Part shown: in pieces, positions 7,629 to 15,290 of the stretch
How the letters are laid out: every line of letters begins with the position of its first letter
Position numbering within the stretch: the first letter of the stretch is position 1
NCBI RefSeq assembly: GCF_002954775.1
Contig: NZ_PJME01000072.1
Span: 1-39,398, forward strand
DNA from: Streptomyces geranii
GTDB lineage: Bacteria; Actinomycetota; Actinomycetes; Streptomycetales; Streptomycetaceae
Reading direction: 5' to 3'
Length of the DNA stretch: 39,398 bases
Notes under the pieces: generated by a model
What the model saw: only the letters and a program-made list of their open reading frames with translations
What the model was told of the DNA's origin: nothing
Databases searched by the model: none
Translations under genes and position numbers: made by a program

Positions 7629-8843
7629 TCAGGTCCGTACGCGTGAGGCGGCCGTGCGCCGGGCCAGGGAGTCGAAGATGACGGCCGTGATCAGCACCCC
7701 GCCGGTGATCATGAACTGGACGGCGGTCTCGACGCCGAGCAGCGCCATCCCCGAGGCGATCGACTGGATGATGAGCACCCCCAGCAGCGCCGACCAGGTC
7801 GAGCCGCGCCCGCCGAACAGGCTCGTACCGCCGATGACGGCCGCGGCGACCGCGTTGATCAGCAGCATGCCGGAGCCCGAGACCTGGCTCGCCGAGGTGA
7901 ACCGCGAGGCCACGAACAGCCCGCCGACCGCCGCCAGCGTCCCGGCGATCATGAACACCGACACCCGTACGCGCGTCACGTCCACGCCCGCCCGCCGGGC
8001 CGCCTCGACCCCGCCGCCCAGGGCGAGGACCTGGCGGCCGTAGGGCGTGCGGCGCAGCAGGAGGTCGGAGGCGACGATGAAGCCGAGGAAGATCAGCAGG
8101 GCGAGCGGCAGCCCCTCGAAGTGGCCCAGTACGGCGACGGTGGTGAAGGCGACCGCCGCGAGCAGGCCCGTACGCACCCAGATCCCGCTCCTCGCCCGGC
8201 ACGGCATCCCGGCGCCGGCGCGGCGGGCCCGGTCGCGCAGGGAGACGAGCAGATAGGCGGCCGTGCAGAGCGCGGCGAGGCCGTAGGTGAAGCCGGGGGC
8301 GCTGTAGTAGCGGCTGGTCAGGGAGGCGACGAGGCCGTCCTCGCTGAAGCTGATGGAGCTGTCGGGCCCGAGCAGGTAGATCATCAGACCGCTCCAGGTC
8401 AGCAGCCCGGCGAGGGTGACGACGAAGGCGGGCACCCCGAACTTGGCGAACAGGAAGCCGTGCAGCGCCCCGATGGCCGTACCGCAGACGACCGCGACGA
8501 CCACGGCCAGCCACTCCGTCATCCCCACGTTGACATGCAGTGCGGCGAACACGGCACCGGCGAGCCCGGCGAGCGAGCCGACGGAGAGATCGATCTCGCC
8601 GATGAGCAGGACGAAGACGATCCCCACGGCGACCATGCCGGTGCCGACGATGTCCACGCTGAGGACGGAGAGGTTGCGCGGCGAGAGGAACTTGTCGTTG
8701 AGGCTCTGGAAGACCACCCAGGTCACGGCGAGGGCGAGCAGGACGGGGGCGGGCCCGAGCCCGCCCTCGCGGACTCTGCGGCGCACGCCACCGGCGTACT
8801 CCGCGACCCGGGCCTTCGTCGGGAGGGGGTTCGTCACGGCCAC
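7629..8843 (-). CDS. Sugar ABC transporter permease (XylH-like)
   Basis: A 404-residue polytopic permease of the BPD_transp_2 family (XylH/RbsC). Eight or more hydrophobic segments are visible. The family landmarks GEIDLSVGSLAGLAGAVFA (about 82-100) and GGTSLFGGRGS near the C-terminus, the cytoplasmic EAA-like region, are both present. The GTG at 8843 gives an 8-nt overlap with the ATPase gene; a second GTG at 8837 forms the exact 4-nt GTGA overlap and may be the true start. It is the last gene of the three-gene importer operon and faces the monooxygenase gene tail to tail. Confidence 0.9.
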   Translation of the reverse strand: MAVTNPLPTKARVAEYAGGVRRRVREGGLGPAPVLLALAVTWVVFQSLNDKFLSPRNLSVLSVDIVGTGMVAVGIVFVLLIGEIDLSVGSLAGLAGAVFAALHVNVGMTEWLAVVVAVVCGTAIGALHGFLFAKFGVPAFVVTLAGLLTWSGLMIYLLGPDSSISFSEDGLVASLTSRYYSAPGFTYGLAALCTAAYLLVSLRDRARRAGAGMPCRARSGIWVRTGLLAAVAFTTVAVLGHFEGLPLALLIFLGFIVASDLLLRRTPYGRQVLALGGGVEAARRAGVDVTRVRVSVFMIAGTLAAVGGLFVASRFTSASQVSGSGMLLINAVAAAVIGGTSLFGGRGSTWSALLGVLIIQSIASGMALLGVETAVQFMITGGVLITAVIFDSLARRTAASRVRT

Positions 8844-9622
8844 ACCTCTTCCGGGTGCGGCCGGTGGGCGACGGCGTGGTCGGCCGCGCCGGTGATGGAG
8901 GAGATGATCTGCTCCTGGGAGGTCGTGTTCACGTCGAAGAGGCCGTTGTTGCGGCCGAGCCGCAGCACGGCGACCCGGTCGGCGACGGCCTTGATGTCAC
9001 TCATGTTGTGGCTGATCAGCAGCACCCCGAGGCCCTGGTCGCGCAGCTCCTCGATGAGGTCGAGCAGCTGGTTGGTCTGCTGGATGCCGAGGGAGGCGGT
9101 GGGCTCGTCGAGCAGCAGCAGCCGGGGCGAGCCGAGGAAGGACCGGATGATCGCGACGACCTGCCGCTGACCCCCGGAGAGCCCGGCGAGCGGCATCCGC
9201 ACGTCCGGGATGCGGATGGAGAGGGTGTGCAGCAGTTCGCGCGTACGCCGTTCCATCTCGACCTCGTCGAGAACGCCGAAGCGGTGGATCTCCCGGCCGA
9301 GGAAGAGGTTGGCGACGACGTCGAGGTTCTCGCACATCGCGAGGTCCTGGTAGACGGTCGCGATACCGAGGAGACGGGCGTCCTGGGGCCGCCGGATCTG
9401 CACGGGAGCGCCCTGCCACTCGATGACCCCCTTGTCCGGGGGACCGACCCCCGAGATCACCTTGACCAGCGTGGACTTCCCGGCGGCGTTGTCCCCGACG
9501 AGGGCGACCACCTCCCCGGCCCTGATCTCCAGCTCGATGTCGACCAGTGCCTGGACGGCGGAGAACCGCTTGGAGACACCGCGCAACGCCAGCAGGGGCT
9601 GTGACTGTCGCTGACCGGGCAC
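8834..9622 (-). CDS. Sugar ABC transporter ATPase, single-domain XylG type
   Basis: A 262-residue ATPase with one nucleotide-binding domain, unlike the roughly 500-residue double-domain RbsA/MglA proteins; it would act as a homodimer, as the short XylG-type proteins of actinobacteria do. Motifs are Walker A GDNAAGKST, signature LSGGQRQVVAI, Walker B LLLLDEPTASLG and the H-loop SHN. The start is GTG at 9622 with AAGGAGA 7 nt upstream, 18 nt after the binding-protein stop. It is translationally coupled to the permease. Confidence 0.92.
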   Translation of the reverse strand: MPGQRQSQPLLALRGVSKRFSAVQALVDIELEIRAGEVVALVGDNAAGKSTLVKVISGVGPPDKGVIEWQGAPVQIRRPQDARLLGIATVYQDLAMCENLDVVANLFLGREIHRFGVLDEVEMERRTRELLHTLSIRIPDVRMPLAGLSGGQRQVVAIIRSFLGSPRLLLLDEPTASLGIQQTNQLLDLIEELRDQGLGVLLISHNMSDIKAVADRVAVLRLGRNNGLFDVNTTSQEQIISSITGAADHAVAHRPHPEEVWP

Positions 9623-9640
9623 GAGCCGTCTCCTTGCGTG

Positions 9641-10726
9641 TCAGATCAGACCGGCCCGTTCGCAGGCGGACCGGAGGGCGGGCGTACAGATCTGGTCGAC
9701 GGTGTACATACCGTCCTTGACCAGCGTCTCCCCGATATCGCCGACAGTCACCGAGACGGACGGCAGCAGCACCGCAGGCACGTCGTCGGTGGTCGGGCTG
9801 TCGACGCTCCCGGTGGCGATGGCCCCGACCTCCTCGCCGCGCCCGAGGGCGACGGCCATCCGGACGGTGGCGTCGGTCGCCCGCTTGTAGGGCTTGTAGA
9901 CGGTCATGTACTGATCGCCCTTGACGATCCGCTGTACGGCGGTGATGTCGGCGTCCTGCCCGGTGATCGGGGGCAGCGGGCTGACCTTGGCGGCGTCGAG
10001 GGCGGAGACGACGGCACCGGCCATGCTGTCGTTGGCGGACAGCACCCCGTCGATGTTCTCGGCGCCGAGCGCTGCGATGGCGCCGCTCATGTTGACGTAG
10101 GCGTTCTCGGGCCGCCATCTGACCGTGTCGTACGACTTGCCGATCGTCACCTTGCCCTTGAGCACGGCGAGGGCGCCCCGCTTGTACCACCCGGCGTTGG
10201 GGTCGGTGGTGGCCCCGTTCATCATCACGATGCGCCGGCCGTCGCCCCTCTCCCGCATGGCCGTCAGCAGGCCCTCCGCCTGCAGCCGCCCGACCTGCTC
10301 CCCGTCGAAGGTGACGTACCCGGAGATCGGCCCCTCCGCGAGCCGGTCGTAGGCGACGACGGGAATCCCGGCGCGGTGGGCGGACTCGACGGAGGGGCGC
10401 AACAGCTCGGGATCGACGGCGGCGAGGATGACCACGTCCACACCCCGGGTGATCATGGCCTCGAACTGCTGCTGCTGGACCTGGGGGTCGGGGGTGGCGG
10501 CGACGTTGGCGGCGGGGCAGTCCGGGCAGAGCCGCTTGAGCCCGGCCTCGATGAGGGGTTTGTCGAACTGCCCGAACCGCGAGGCACCACCGCCGGGCAG
10601 CAGCACACCGACGGTGATCCGATCACCGCCGCCGCCCTCGTCGCCCCCGCCGCCGCAGGCACCGGTGAGGGCGAGCGCGGCGGCCACGGCGACCGCGACG
10701 GACGCACGGCTGACACAGAGACCCAT
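9641..10726 (-). CDS. Sugar-binding lipoprotein (XylF-like)
   Basis: A 361-residue periplasmic-binding-type lipoprotein (Peripla_BP_4) that captures substrate for the importer. The ATG at 10726 is chosen over the longer open frame because it begins a signal peptide (MGLCVSRASVAVAVAAALAL) ending at lipidated C24 and has AAGGAA 5 nt upstream. Core motifs are ITVGVLLPGGGASRFGQFDKP at the start of the fold, GVDVVILAAVDPE, GIPVVAYDRLAEGP and DGVLSANDSMAGAV, the last two close to XylF. Xylose is the best guess; another pentose or hexose is possible. First gene of the operon. Confidence 0.88.
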   Translation of the reverse strand: MGLCVSRASVAVAVAAALALTGACGGGGDEGGGGDRITVGVLLPGGGASRFGQFDKPLIEAGLKRLCPDCPAANVAATPDPQVQQQQFEAMITRGVDVVILAAVDPELLRPSVESAHRAGIPVVAYDRLAEGPISGYVTFDGEQVGRLQAEGLLTAMRERGDGRRIVMMNGATTDPNAGWYKRGALAVLKGKVTIGKSYDTVRWRPENAYVNMSGAIAALGAENIDGVLSANDSMAGAVVSALDAAKVSPLPPITGQDADITAVQRIVKGDQYMTVYKPYKRATDATVRMAVALGRGEEVGAIATGSVDSPTTDDVPAVLLPSVSVTVGDIGETLVKDGMYTVDQICTPALRSACERAGLI

Positions 10727-10753
10727 TTCCGGTTCCTTAGGTCTTTGTCCGAC

Positions 10754-10766
10754 ATTGCGACGCAAT
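10754..10766. promoter_or_regulatory. Perfect palindrome before the sugar importer
   Basis: ATTGCG-A-CGCAAT is a perfect 6-1-6 inverted repeat centred 34 nt before the binding-protein start. Its position and symmetry fit an operator for a sugar repressor of the LacI or ROK family, both known to control sugar importers in Streptomyces. No such regulator is encoded in the window. Confidence 0.4.
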
Positions 10767-10810
10767 CGGTACTCAAGGGCAAGCGTAGCCAAGTCGCCGG
10801 TGCCCTGCCT

Positions 10811-10846
10811 GGGCCGGGACCTGGGCCGGGACCTGGGCCGGGACCT
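10811..10846. repeat. 12-nt tandem repeat, three copies
   Basis: GGGCCGGGACCT is repeated exactly three times (10811-10822, 10823-10834, 10835-10846) between the importer and the next gene. It has no symmetry or coding meaning that I can see. Confidence 0.8.
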
Positions 10847-10856
10847 GCGGCGGGAG

Positions 10857-11201
10857 CTACAACTGGAGCAGACGCTGGGTGATCTCCCGGTACTGCCTCA
10901 GCGTGAGCCGGAGTTCGTCGGACTGGGTCTCGGGGTCCTGGCCCTGCCAGCCGTCCCGGAGGAGCCGCCGCCGCTCGGCGAGGGCGTTCACCAGGTGGGC
11001 GACCGCGTCGTCGTAGGCGCCCTCGGCCTCTTCGAGGGCTTCCCGAGGGGTGTCGGCGAAGTGGTTGATGGCCCGCCCGAGACGCTTGACGACCTCGTCC
11101 CGCTCGCCGGGCTTCAGGAGTGGCTCGGGCCCGGTGACCCGGCGTCGGTCACGGCCGGGGGGCTGGTCGGGAGACTGCTGGGCACGTGTCTGGTCGTACA
11201 T
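10857..11201 (-). CDS. Hypothetical helical protein, 114 aa
   Basis: I do not recognise the family. The protein begins with a polar Gln/Pro/Arg-rich stretch (about 1-30), then is almost entirely helical and charged, with long amphipathic helices through RDEVVKRLGRAINHFADTPREALEEA and DELRLTLRQYREITQRLLQL. It has no membrane segment or cysteine. Codon use looks genuinely coding. The ATG at 11201 has a distant GGAAG, and the frame stays open upstream. A second minus-strand frame overlapping its start, from TTG 11299, reads like a helical peptide too (SRSLEQAVGKTEDAF), so the N-terminus is uncertain and a frameshift cannot be excluded. Confidence 0.6.
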   Translation of the reverse strand: MYDQTRAQQSPDQPPGRDRRRVTGPEPLLKPGERDEVVKRLGRAINHFADTPREALEEAEGAYDDAVAHLVNALAERRRLLRDGWQGQDPETQSDELRLTLRQYREITQRLLQL

Positions 11202-11370
11202 CTGTCGATGCCGCTTCCGTTGCGCCCGAAGGCGTCCTCGGTCTTCCCGACGGCCTGTTCCAGGCTCCGGGAGACCCGGTCGGTCGTGCGGCCAGTCAAC
11301 TTCCGACGGGGGGTCGTGTCAACGCGGCGGGGAGGGCGACCCGGAGGGAGGAGGCGGATCAGGAGGCGGG

Positions 11371-11988
11371 TCAGGAGGCGACGCCGGCGCGGATCGAGTC
11401 GCCGAGGAACCCGTCGGAGAACGTCACGTACTTCGGGGTGAAGGCGCCCTTGCCGGTGACGCTGCCGGAGATGTTCTCGCCGGGGGCGAGCTTGACGGTG
11501 TCGATCTGGTTCTCGTCGGCGGCCAGTTCGGCGGCGTGCTTGGTGCCGTTGGTGTCGGTGATGGTGAAGAACAGGGGATTCACGTCGACGTCCTGGTCAC
11601 CGTTGTTCGTGACCGTGACGAGCACGCTGGTGTGGTCACTGCCGTCGGCGAGGACGCTCTTCGAGAAGGCGACGTTCTTGGCGGAGACGGTGACGGGGGC
11701 CTGGGCCCGGCTCTCGGGCTTGGAGTCGCCGAGGTCGTCGCGGCTGTCGAGGGTGTCGGGCAGGGCGACGTTCTCACGGCTGCTGCTCGTACGGCCGCCG
11801 TTGCTGCTGTCACCGCCGCTGTCGTCACCGACGACGGCACTGACGGCTCCGACGAGGACGAAGAACCCGAGGACACCGGCACAACCGATGCCCGCGAGCT
11901 TGCCGACGCCGGACTTCTTGGGCGGCTGCGGCTGCTGCTGGGGGTACTGGGAGTACTCGGGGTGCTGGTGCGGCTGCTGCTGGTTCAT
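11371..11988 (-). CDS. Membrane-anchored DUF4352-like protein
   Basis: A 205-residue protein with a cytoplasmic Gln/Pro/His/Tyr-rich head (about 1-28), KKSGVGKLAGIG leading into one membrane helix (about 34-54), a Ser/Gly/Asp linker and an outer beta-sandwich (about 95-205). The outer domain has the DUF4352 pattern: VSAKNVAFSKSVLADGSDHTSVLVTVTNNGDQDVDVNP, then the strand LAPGENISGSVTGKG. The ATG at 11988 has GGGGGAAG directly upstream; the longer frame lacks support. Such proteins are common extracytoplasmic, immunoprotective-like domains with no defined role. It is transcribed alone. Confidence 0.82.
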   Translation of the reverse strand: MNQQQPHQHPEYSQYPQQQPQPPKKSGVGKLAGIGCAGVLGFFVLVGAVSAVVGDDSGGDSSNGGRTSSSRENVALPDTLDSRDDLGDSKPESRAQAPVTVSAKNVAFSKSVLADGSDHTSVLVTVTNNGDQDVDVNPLFFTITDTNGTKHAAELAADENQIDTVKLAPGENISGSVTGKGAFTPKYVTFSDGFLGDSIRAGVAS

Positions 11989-12073
11989 GTCTTCCCCCGT
12001 GATGCGATTGGTCGATTGCTGCTCTACGACGTGCGGGGGAAAGGCGCGGTTGTCGAGGGCGGGGATGTTCACC

Positions 12074-12100
12074 CGATCGGGTCGATCGGGTCGATCGGGT
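12074..12100. repeat. 9-nt tandem repeat
   Basis: CGATCGGGT is repeated three times in the gap between the phosphatase gene and the DUF4352-like gene, in the upstream region of the latter. It could be an operator array or a simple slippage product. Confidence 0.7.
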
Positions 12101-12118
12101 GAATCGAGTGAACCGGGT

Positions 12119-13348
12119 TCACAGGCGCAGGACGATGAGGGCCGTGTCGTCGGTGGTGCCGGTGGGTGGGAGGAGGTCGGTGAGGAGGGCGTCGGCCAGG
12201 TTCTCGGGGGTCTCGTGCCGGTGGTGGGTGAGGGAGTCGGCGAGCCGGGCCAGACCGGTGTCGATGTCCTCGTCGCGGCGCTCGATGAGACCGTCGGTGT
12301 ACAGCACCAGGACGGCGCCTTCGGCGTAGGGCGTACGGGCCTGGGGCCGGGGTTCGCGCTGCGGCCGGGCGCCGAGCGGTGGGTCGGTGGCCTCGTCGAG
12401 GAAGGCGACCGTGCCGTCGGGGTGCACGAGGGCGGGCGGCGGGTGGCCGGCGCAGCTGTAGGTGACGGTGTGGCTGTCCCGGTCGATGAACGTCGTCACG
12501 ACGGTGGTCGACTCGGCGCCCTCGACGGAACGGGCGTACAGATCGAGGGCCTCCAGCGCCTGGGCGGGACCGCCCGCGACCCGGGTGGCGCCGCTCAGGG
12601 CACTGCGCAACTGCCCCATCACACAGGCGGCGCCGAGCCCGTGCCCGACGACGTCCCCGACGGCGACCGCGAGGCTCCCACCGGGCAGATCGACCAGGTC
12701 GTACCAGTCGCCGCAGACATTCAGCGTGCCTACGGCGGGCTGGTAGCGGACGGCGGCGTCGTGCGCCCCGGTCGGCCCGGACGGGGGCAGCATGGCGGCT
12801 TGCAGGGCGAGGGCGACCTCGCGCTCCCGGGCGTGCGCGGCGCGCAGCCGCTCGTTGACCTCCTGCAGCTCACGGGCCCGCGTGTACAGCTCGGCCTCCA
12901 GCGCCCGGTCCCGGCTGTCACCGCCCGGGCCGCCGAAGGCACGGATCAGCTCGGTGACCTCCTCGACCCGGTGGGCGATCAGCTCGACCTTGCCGTCGAG
13001 ACCGAGGACGGGGGCGTTGACGGGGCTCCAGTAGTGCTCCCGCCAGCGGCCGGGCCGGGTGGGGTCCTCGATGTCGTACCGCAGCAGCGCCATGGTGTCG
13101 CGCTCACCGGTGGCGACCGTACGGAGCATCGACGCCTCGGTCTCCCGCATGCCGGCGGCGGCCGGATCATTGGGGTTCTCGGGAAAGACGTCGAAGATAT
13201 AGCGCCCCACGAGCTGCTCACGGGTCCGCCCGGACAGCCGTACGAAGTCGTCGTTGGCGTCGGCGTACACCAGCTCGGGGGTGAGCAGAGCCACCATGCC
13301 GGGCAGGGCCCGGAAGACCGCCGCGTAGTCGATCTGCGGTTTCCTCAT
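12119..13348 (-). CDS. PAS-domain PP2C (SpoIIE-type) serine phosphatase
   Basis: A 409-residue cytoplasmic phosphatase that probably dephosphorylates an anti-sigma-factor antagonist, as RsbU/SpoIIE-type proteins do. A PAS domain (about 5-125: FRALPGMVALLTPELVYADANDDFVRLSG and the YWSPVNAPVL end) is joined by a coiled-coil helix (about 150-185, RARELQEVNERLRAAHAREREVAL) to the PP2C domain (about 190-409). Metal-binding acids are visible in GDWYDLVDLP, AVGDVVGHG, LYTDGLIE and TDDTALIVL. The ATG at 13348, with GGGCAGG ahead of it, is preferred over the ATG at 13453. No anti-sigma factor or antagonist lies next to it, so the partner is unknown. Confidence 0.92.
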   Translation of the reverse strand: MRKPQIDYAAVFRALPGMVALLTPELVYADANDDFVRLSGRTREQLVGRYIFDVFPENPNDPAAAGMRETEASMLRTVATGERDTMALLRYDIEDPTRPGRWREHYWSPVNAPVLGLDGKVELIAHRVEEVTELIRAFGGPGGDSRDRALEAELYTRARELQEVNERLRAAHAREREVALALQAAMLPPSGPTGAHDAAVRYQPAVGTLNVCGDWYDLVDLPGGSLAVAVGDVVGHGLGAACVMGQLRSALSGATRVAGGPAQALEALDLYARSVEGAESTTVVTTFIDRDSHTVTYSCAGHPPPALVHPDGTVAFLDEATDPPLGARPQREPRPQARTPYAEGAVLVLYTDGLIERRDEDIDTGLARLADSLTHHRHETPENLADALLTDLLPPTGTTDDTALIVLRL

Positions 13349-13463
13349 GTCCTGCCCGTCTTGCCTGTTTGTCCGTCTGCCTCGGTGCAACCCGAGGGTA
13401 GCCATTCTGACCGGGGCTCGCAGGGGCTTGCGGTACGTCGACGGGCCACTCACCTGTCGCCCG

Positions 13464-13748
13464 TCACGCGTCGCGAGGCGGTGCGCTCTCCCCTTGGACC
13501 GGCCGTCCGGGCTCCGCGGTGGGGGCGGGGGCGGGCGTGCCCGGCGTGACTGTCTCGCCCTTGATGATCCGGGGGGTCGAGCCTCCCTCCGGCTGCGCCT
13601 CCCCCTCCCCCTCCTTCATGGCGCGTGCCTCCGCCTTGAGGATGCGGGCCGACTTTCCCGCCGAACGGGCCAGGTCAGGGAGCTTCTTCGCGGCCAGGAC
13701 GGCTATGACGACGATGAGGATGATGGCCAGTTCGCTCAGTCCGAACAT
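13464..13748 (-). CDS. TatA-like translocase protein, atypical hinge
   Basis: A 94-residue protein with the TatA layout: a short N-terminal membrane helix (MFGLSELAIILIVVIAVLA), a basic amphipathic helix (KKLPDLARSAGKSARILKAEARAMKEG) and a disordered Pro/Glu/Thr tail. TatA oligomers form the pore-like element of twin-arginine export. The hinge normally reads F-G before KKLP, but here it is L-A-A, so the nearly invariant FG pair is missing; this may be a specialised paralogue. The ATG lies inside the end of the upstream gene (13-nt overlap), implying coupling to that membrane protein rather than to TatC. Confidence 0.8.
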   Translation of the reverse strand: MFGLSELAIILIVVIAVLAAKKLPDLARSAGKSARILKAEARAMKEGEGEAQPEGGSTPRIIKGETVTPGTPAPAPTAEPGRPVQGESAPPRDA

Positions 13749-14458
13749 GGGGTCCTGTCCTTGGGGAGGGAAGTGCTGAGGGGAGCTGAGGGGAGGGCTT
13801 CCGAGTGCGGGGCGGGGGAGACGGGGGAGACGGGGGGCTCCGCCGCCCTTGCCAGGAGCGGGTCCTCGGCGAGGTATCGGTGCAGGTGGGGCACCATACC
13901 CCGGTCCAGCAGGGCCTGTTGCCAGGACAGCCGGGCCTGTTCCACCCGGTCGGCGGTGGGTGGGCCGCCGCGCTCGCGTATCGCCGTCCGCAGCAGGGCC
14001 GTAAGGGCTGCCAGGGCGCTCAGCGCCGCTGTCAGTGCCAGTACCCAGCCCGCGTTCACCAGCGAGGCCGGCAGGGTGGCCACCTCGTCGGCGAGCTGGA
14101 GCGTGTAGCCGAGCAGGAGCAGGGCCGCCGCCGAGGTCGCGGCCACGACCGGTGTGAGTACGGCGAGGGCCGGCAGCAGGGTGTTGCGCCTCGTCGGTGG
14201 GCTCGTCGGTGAGGGCGTCGGGCCGAGTCGGGCGGCCGAGCGCAGGGCGAGGTAGGCGGCGTACTCCCGTTCCGTCGTCGCCGTGATCTCGTCGGCCGCG
14301 TCGAGGGCTCGTCGCCGTATGCGGGCCGTCGCCTGTCCGGTGGGGTCGGCGAGCAGGGGCCGGCCGATGGGGGCGGTGCTCATCGTCAGGCGCAGTACGG
14401 CTTCGAAGTCCGGTCGGTCCTCCGGGCGGAGGCGGGTCGTGGTGGTCGGGTCGGCCAT
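13736..14458 (-). CDS. Unknown membrane protein overlapping tatA-like gene
   Basis: A 240-residue protein that I cannot assign to a named family with confidence. A helical cytoplasmic N-terminal half (about 1-95, with LTMSTAPIGRPLLADPTGQATARIRRRALDAADE and EREYAAYLALRSAARLG) is followed by two or three membrane helices (about 97-122 and 135-163), then a cytoplasmic tail with an amphipathic helix (DRVEQARLSWQQALLDRGMVPHLHRYL). The layout is loosely like small effector-type or bactofilin-adjacent membrane proteins, but no motif settles it. Its stop overlaps the start of the TatA-like gene by 13 nt, so the two form one operon. Confidence 0.72.
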   Translation of the reverse strand: MADPTTTTRLRPEDRPDFEAVLRLTMSTAPIGRPLLADPTGQATARIRRRALDAADEITATTEREYAAYLALRSAARLGPTPSPTSPPTRRNTLLPALAVLTPVVAATSAAALLLLGYTLQLADEVATLPASLVNAGWVLALTAALSALAALTALLRTAIRERGGPPTADRVEQARLSWQQALLDRGMVPHLHRYLAEDPLLARAAEPPVSPVSPAPHSEALPSAPLSTSLPKDRTPCSD

Positions 14459-14543
14459 GCGGTCTCCCGGGTGGTGGGGCGTCGGCCGCCGAGCCCGCCC
14501 CCGACGATCGAGGGTGCGGCTCGGCGGGGATCGGCAGCCTCTG

Positions 14544-15119
14544 TCAGATGTTCACGCCGAAGTCGGAGGCGATTCCGGCCAGTCCGGACGCGTAACCCTG
14601 GCCCACCGCGCGGAACTTCCACTCGGCGCCGGCCCGGTACAGCTCGCCGAAGACCATCGCGGTCTCGGCGGAGGCGTCCTCGGAGAGGTCGTAGCGCGCG
14701 ATCTCCTGACCGCCCGCCTGGTTGACGACCCGGATGAAGGCGCCCCGGACCTGCCCGAAGCTCTGGCCGCGGTTGTCGGCGTCGTGGATGGAGACCGGGA
14801 AGACGATCCGGTCGACCTCGGCGGGTACGGCCGCCAGGTTCACCTTGATCGACTCGTCGTCGCCGTCGCCCTCACCGGTGAGGTTGTCCCCGGTGTGCTC
14901 GACCGATCCGTCCGGGCTGGTCAGGTTGTTGTAGAAGACGAAGTGACGGTCCGAGAGGACCTTGCCGGACACGTCCAGGAGCAGGGCGGAGGCGTCCAGG
15001 TCGAAGTCGGTGCCGGTGGTCGTCCGGACGTCCCAGCCCAGACCGACCAGGACCGCGGTCAGGCCCGGGGCCTCCTTGCTGAGCGAGACGTTGCCGCCCT
15101 TGGACAGGGAAACTCCCAC
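14544..15119 (-). CDS. terD: TerD-family tellurium/stress protein
   Basis: A 191-residue TerD/CAP20 domain protein, exactly the family length. It begins MGVSLSKGGNVSLSKEA and carries the acidic calcium-binding signatures DFDLDASALLLD and TGEGDGDDESIKVNL, with the conserved VFPVSIHDAD and FGELYRAGAEWKFRAVGQGY. TerD proteins bind calcium and take part in stress, phage and chemical resistance; in Streptomyces they affect differentiation. The GTG start at 15119 is decided by a perfect AGGAGG 6 nt upstream; the longer frame should be ignored. A TCTACA/TGTAGA dyad lies 64 nt before the start in the region shared with the divergent blaI-like gene. Confidence 0.95.
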   Translation of the reverse strand: MGVSLSKGGNVSLSKEAPGLTAVLVGLGWDVRTTTGTDFDLDASALLLDVSGKVLSDRHFVFYNNLTSPDGSVEHTGDNLTGEGDGDDESIKVNLAAVPAEVDRIVFPVSIHDADNRGQSFGQVRGAFIRVVNQAGGQEIARYDLSEDASAETAMVFGELYRAGAEWKFRAVGQGYASGLAGIASDFGVNI

Positions 15120-15182
15120 TGTTTTCCTCCTGGTCGAGTTCATCGAGATTGCCTGGTGCAGTGCGGTGCTACTGGATGACAA

Positions 15183-15198
15183 TCTACATCAGTGTAGA
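15183..15198. promoter_or_regulatory. Operator site A: TCTACA-N4-TGTAGA
   Basis: TCTACA (15183-15188), spacer TCAG, TGTAGA (15193-15198) form a perfect 6-4-6 dyad between the divergent terD and BlaI-like genes. The TACA/TGTA core is the known recognition element of BlaI/MecI repressors. Sites B (17270) and C (18353) match it with the same spacer length. Confidence 0.75.
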
Positions 15199-15290
15199 AG
15201 TTGTGTGGGGTGACTCCTGGCGTCGGTGACTCCCGGTGTCCTTACGATGGAGTGCCCGTGAAGTGCGCGGCAGCGGAAGGGAGACAGGGC

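Noticed and set aside
10811..12100. CRISPR array suggested by short tandem repeats
   Set aside because: The 12-nt and 9-nt units are contiguous, have no spacers and are far shorter than CRISPR repeats; no cas gene is present.
11186..13549. Plus-strand open frame of 787 codons
   Set aside because: It lies antisense to the DUF4352-like and phosphatase genes, has Gly/Val/Arg/Asp-rich shadow composition and crosses their operator region; the minus-strand proteins have clear domains.
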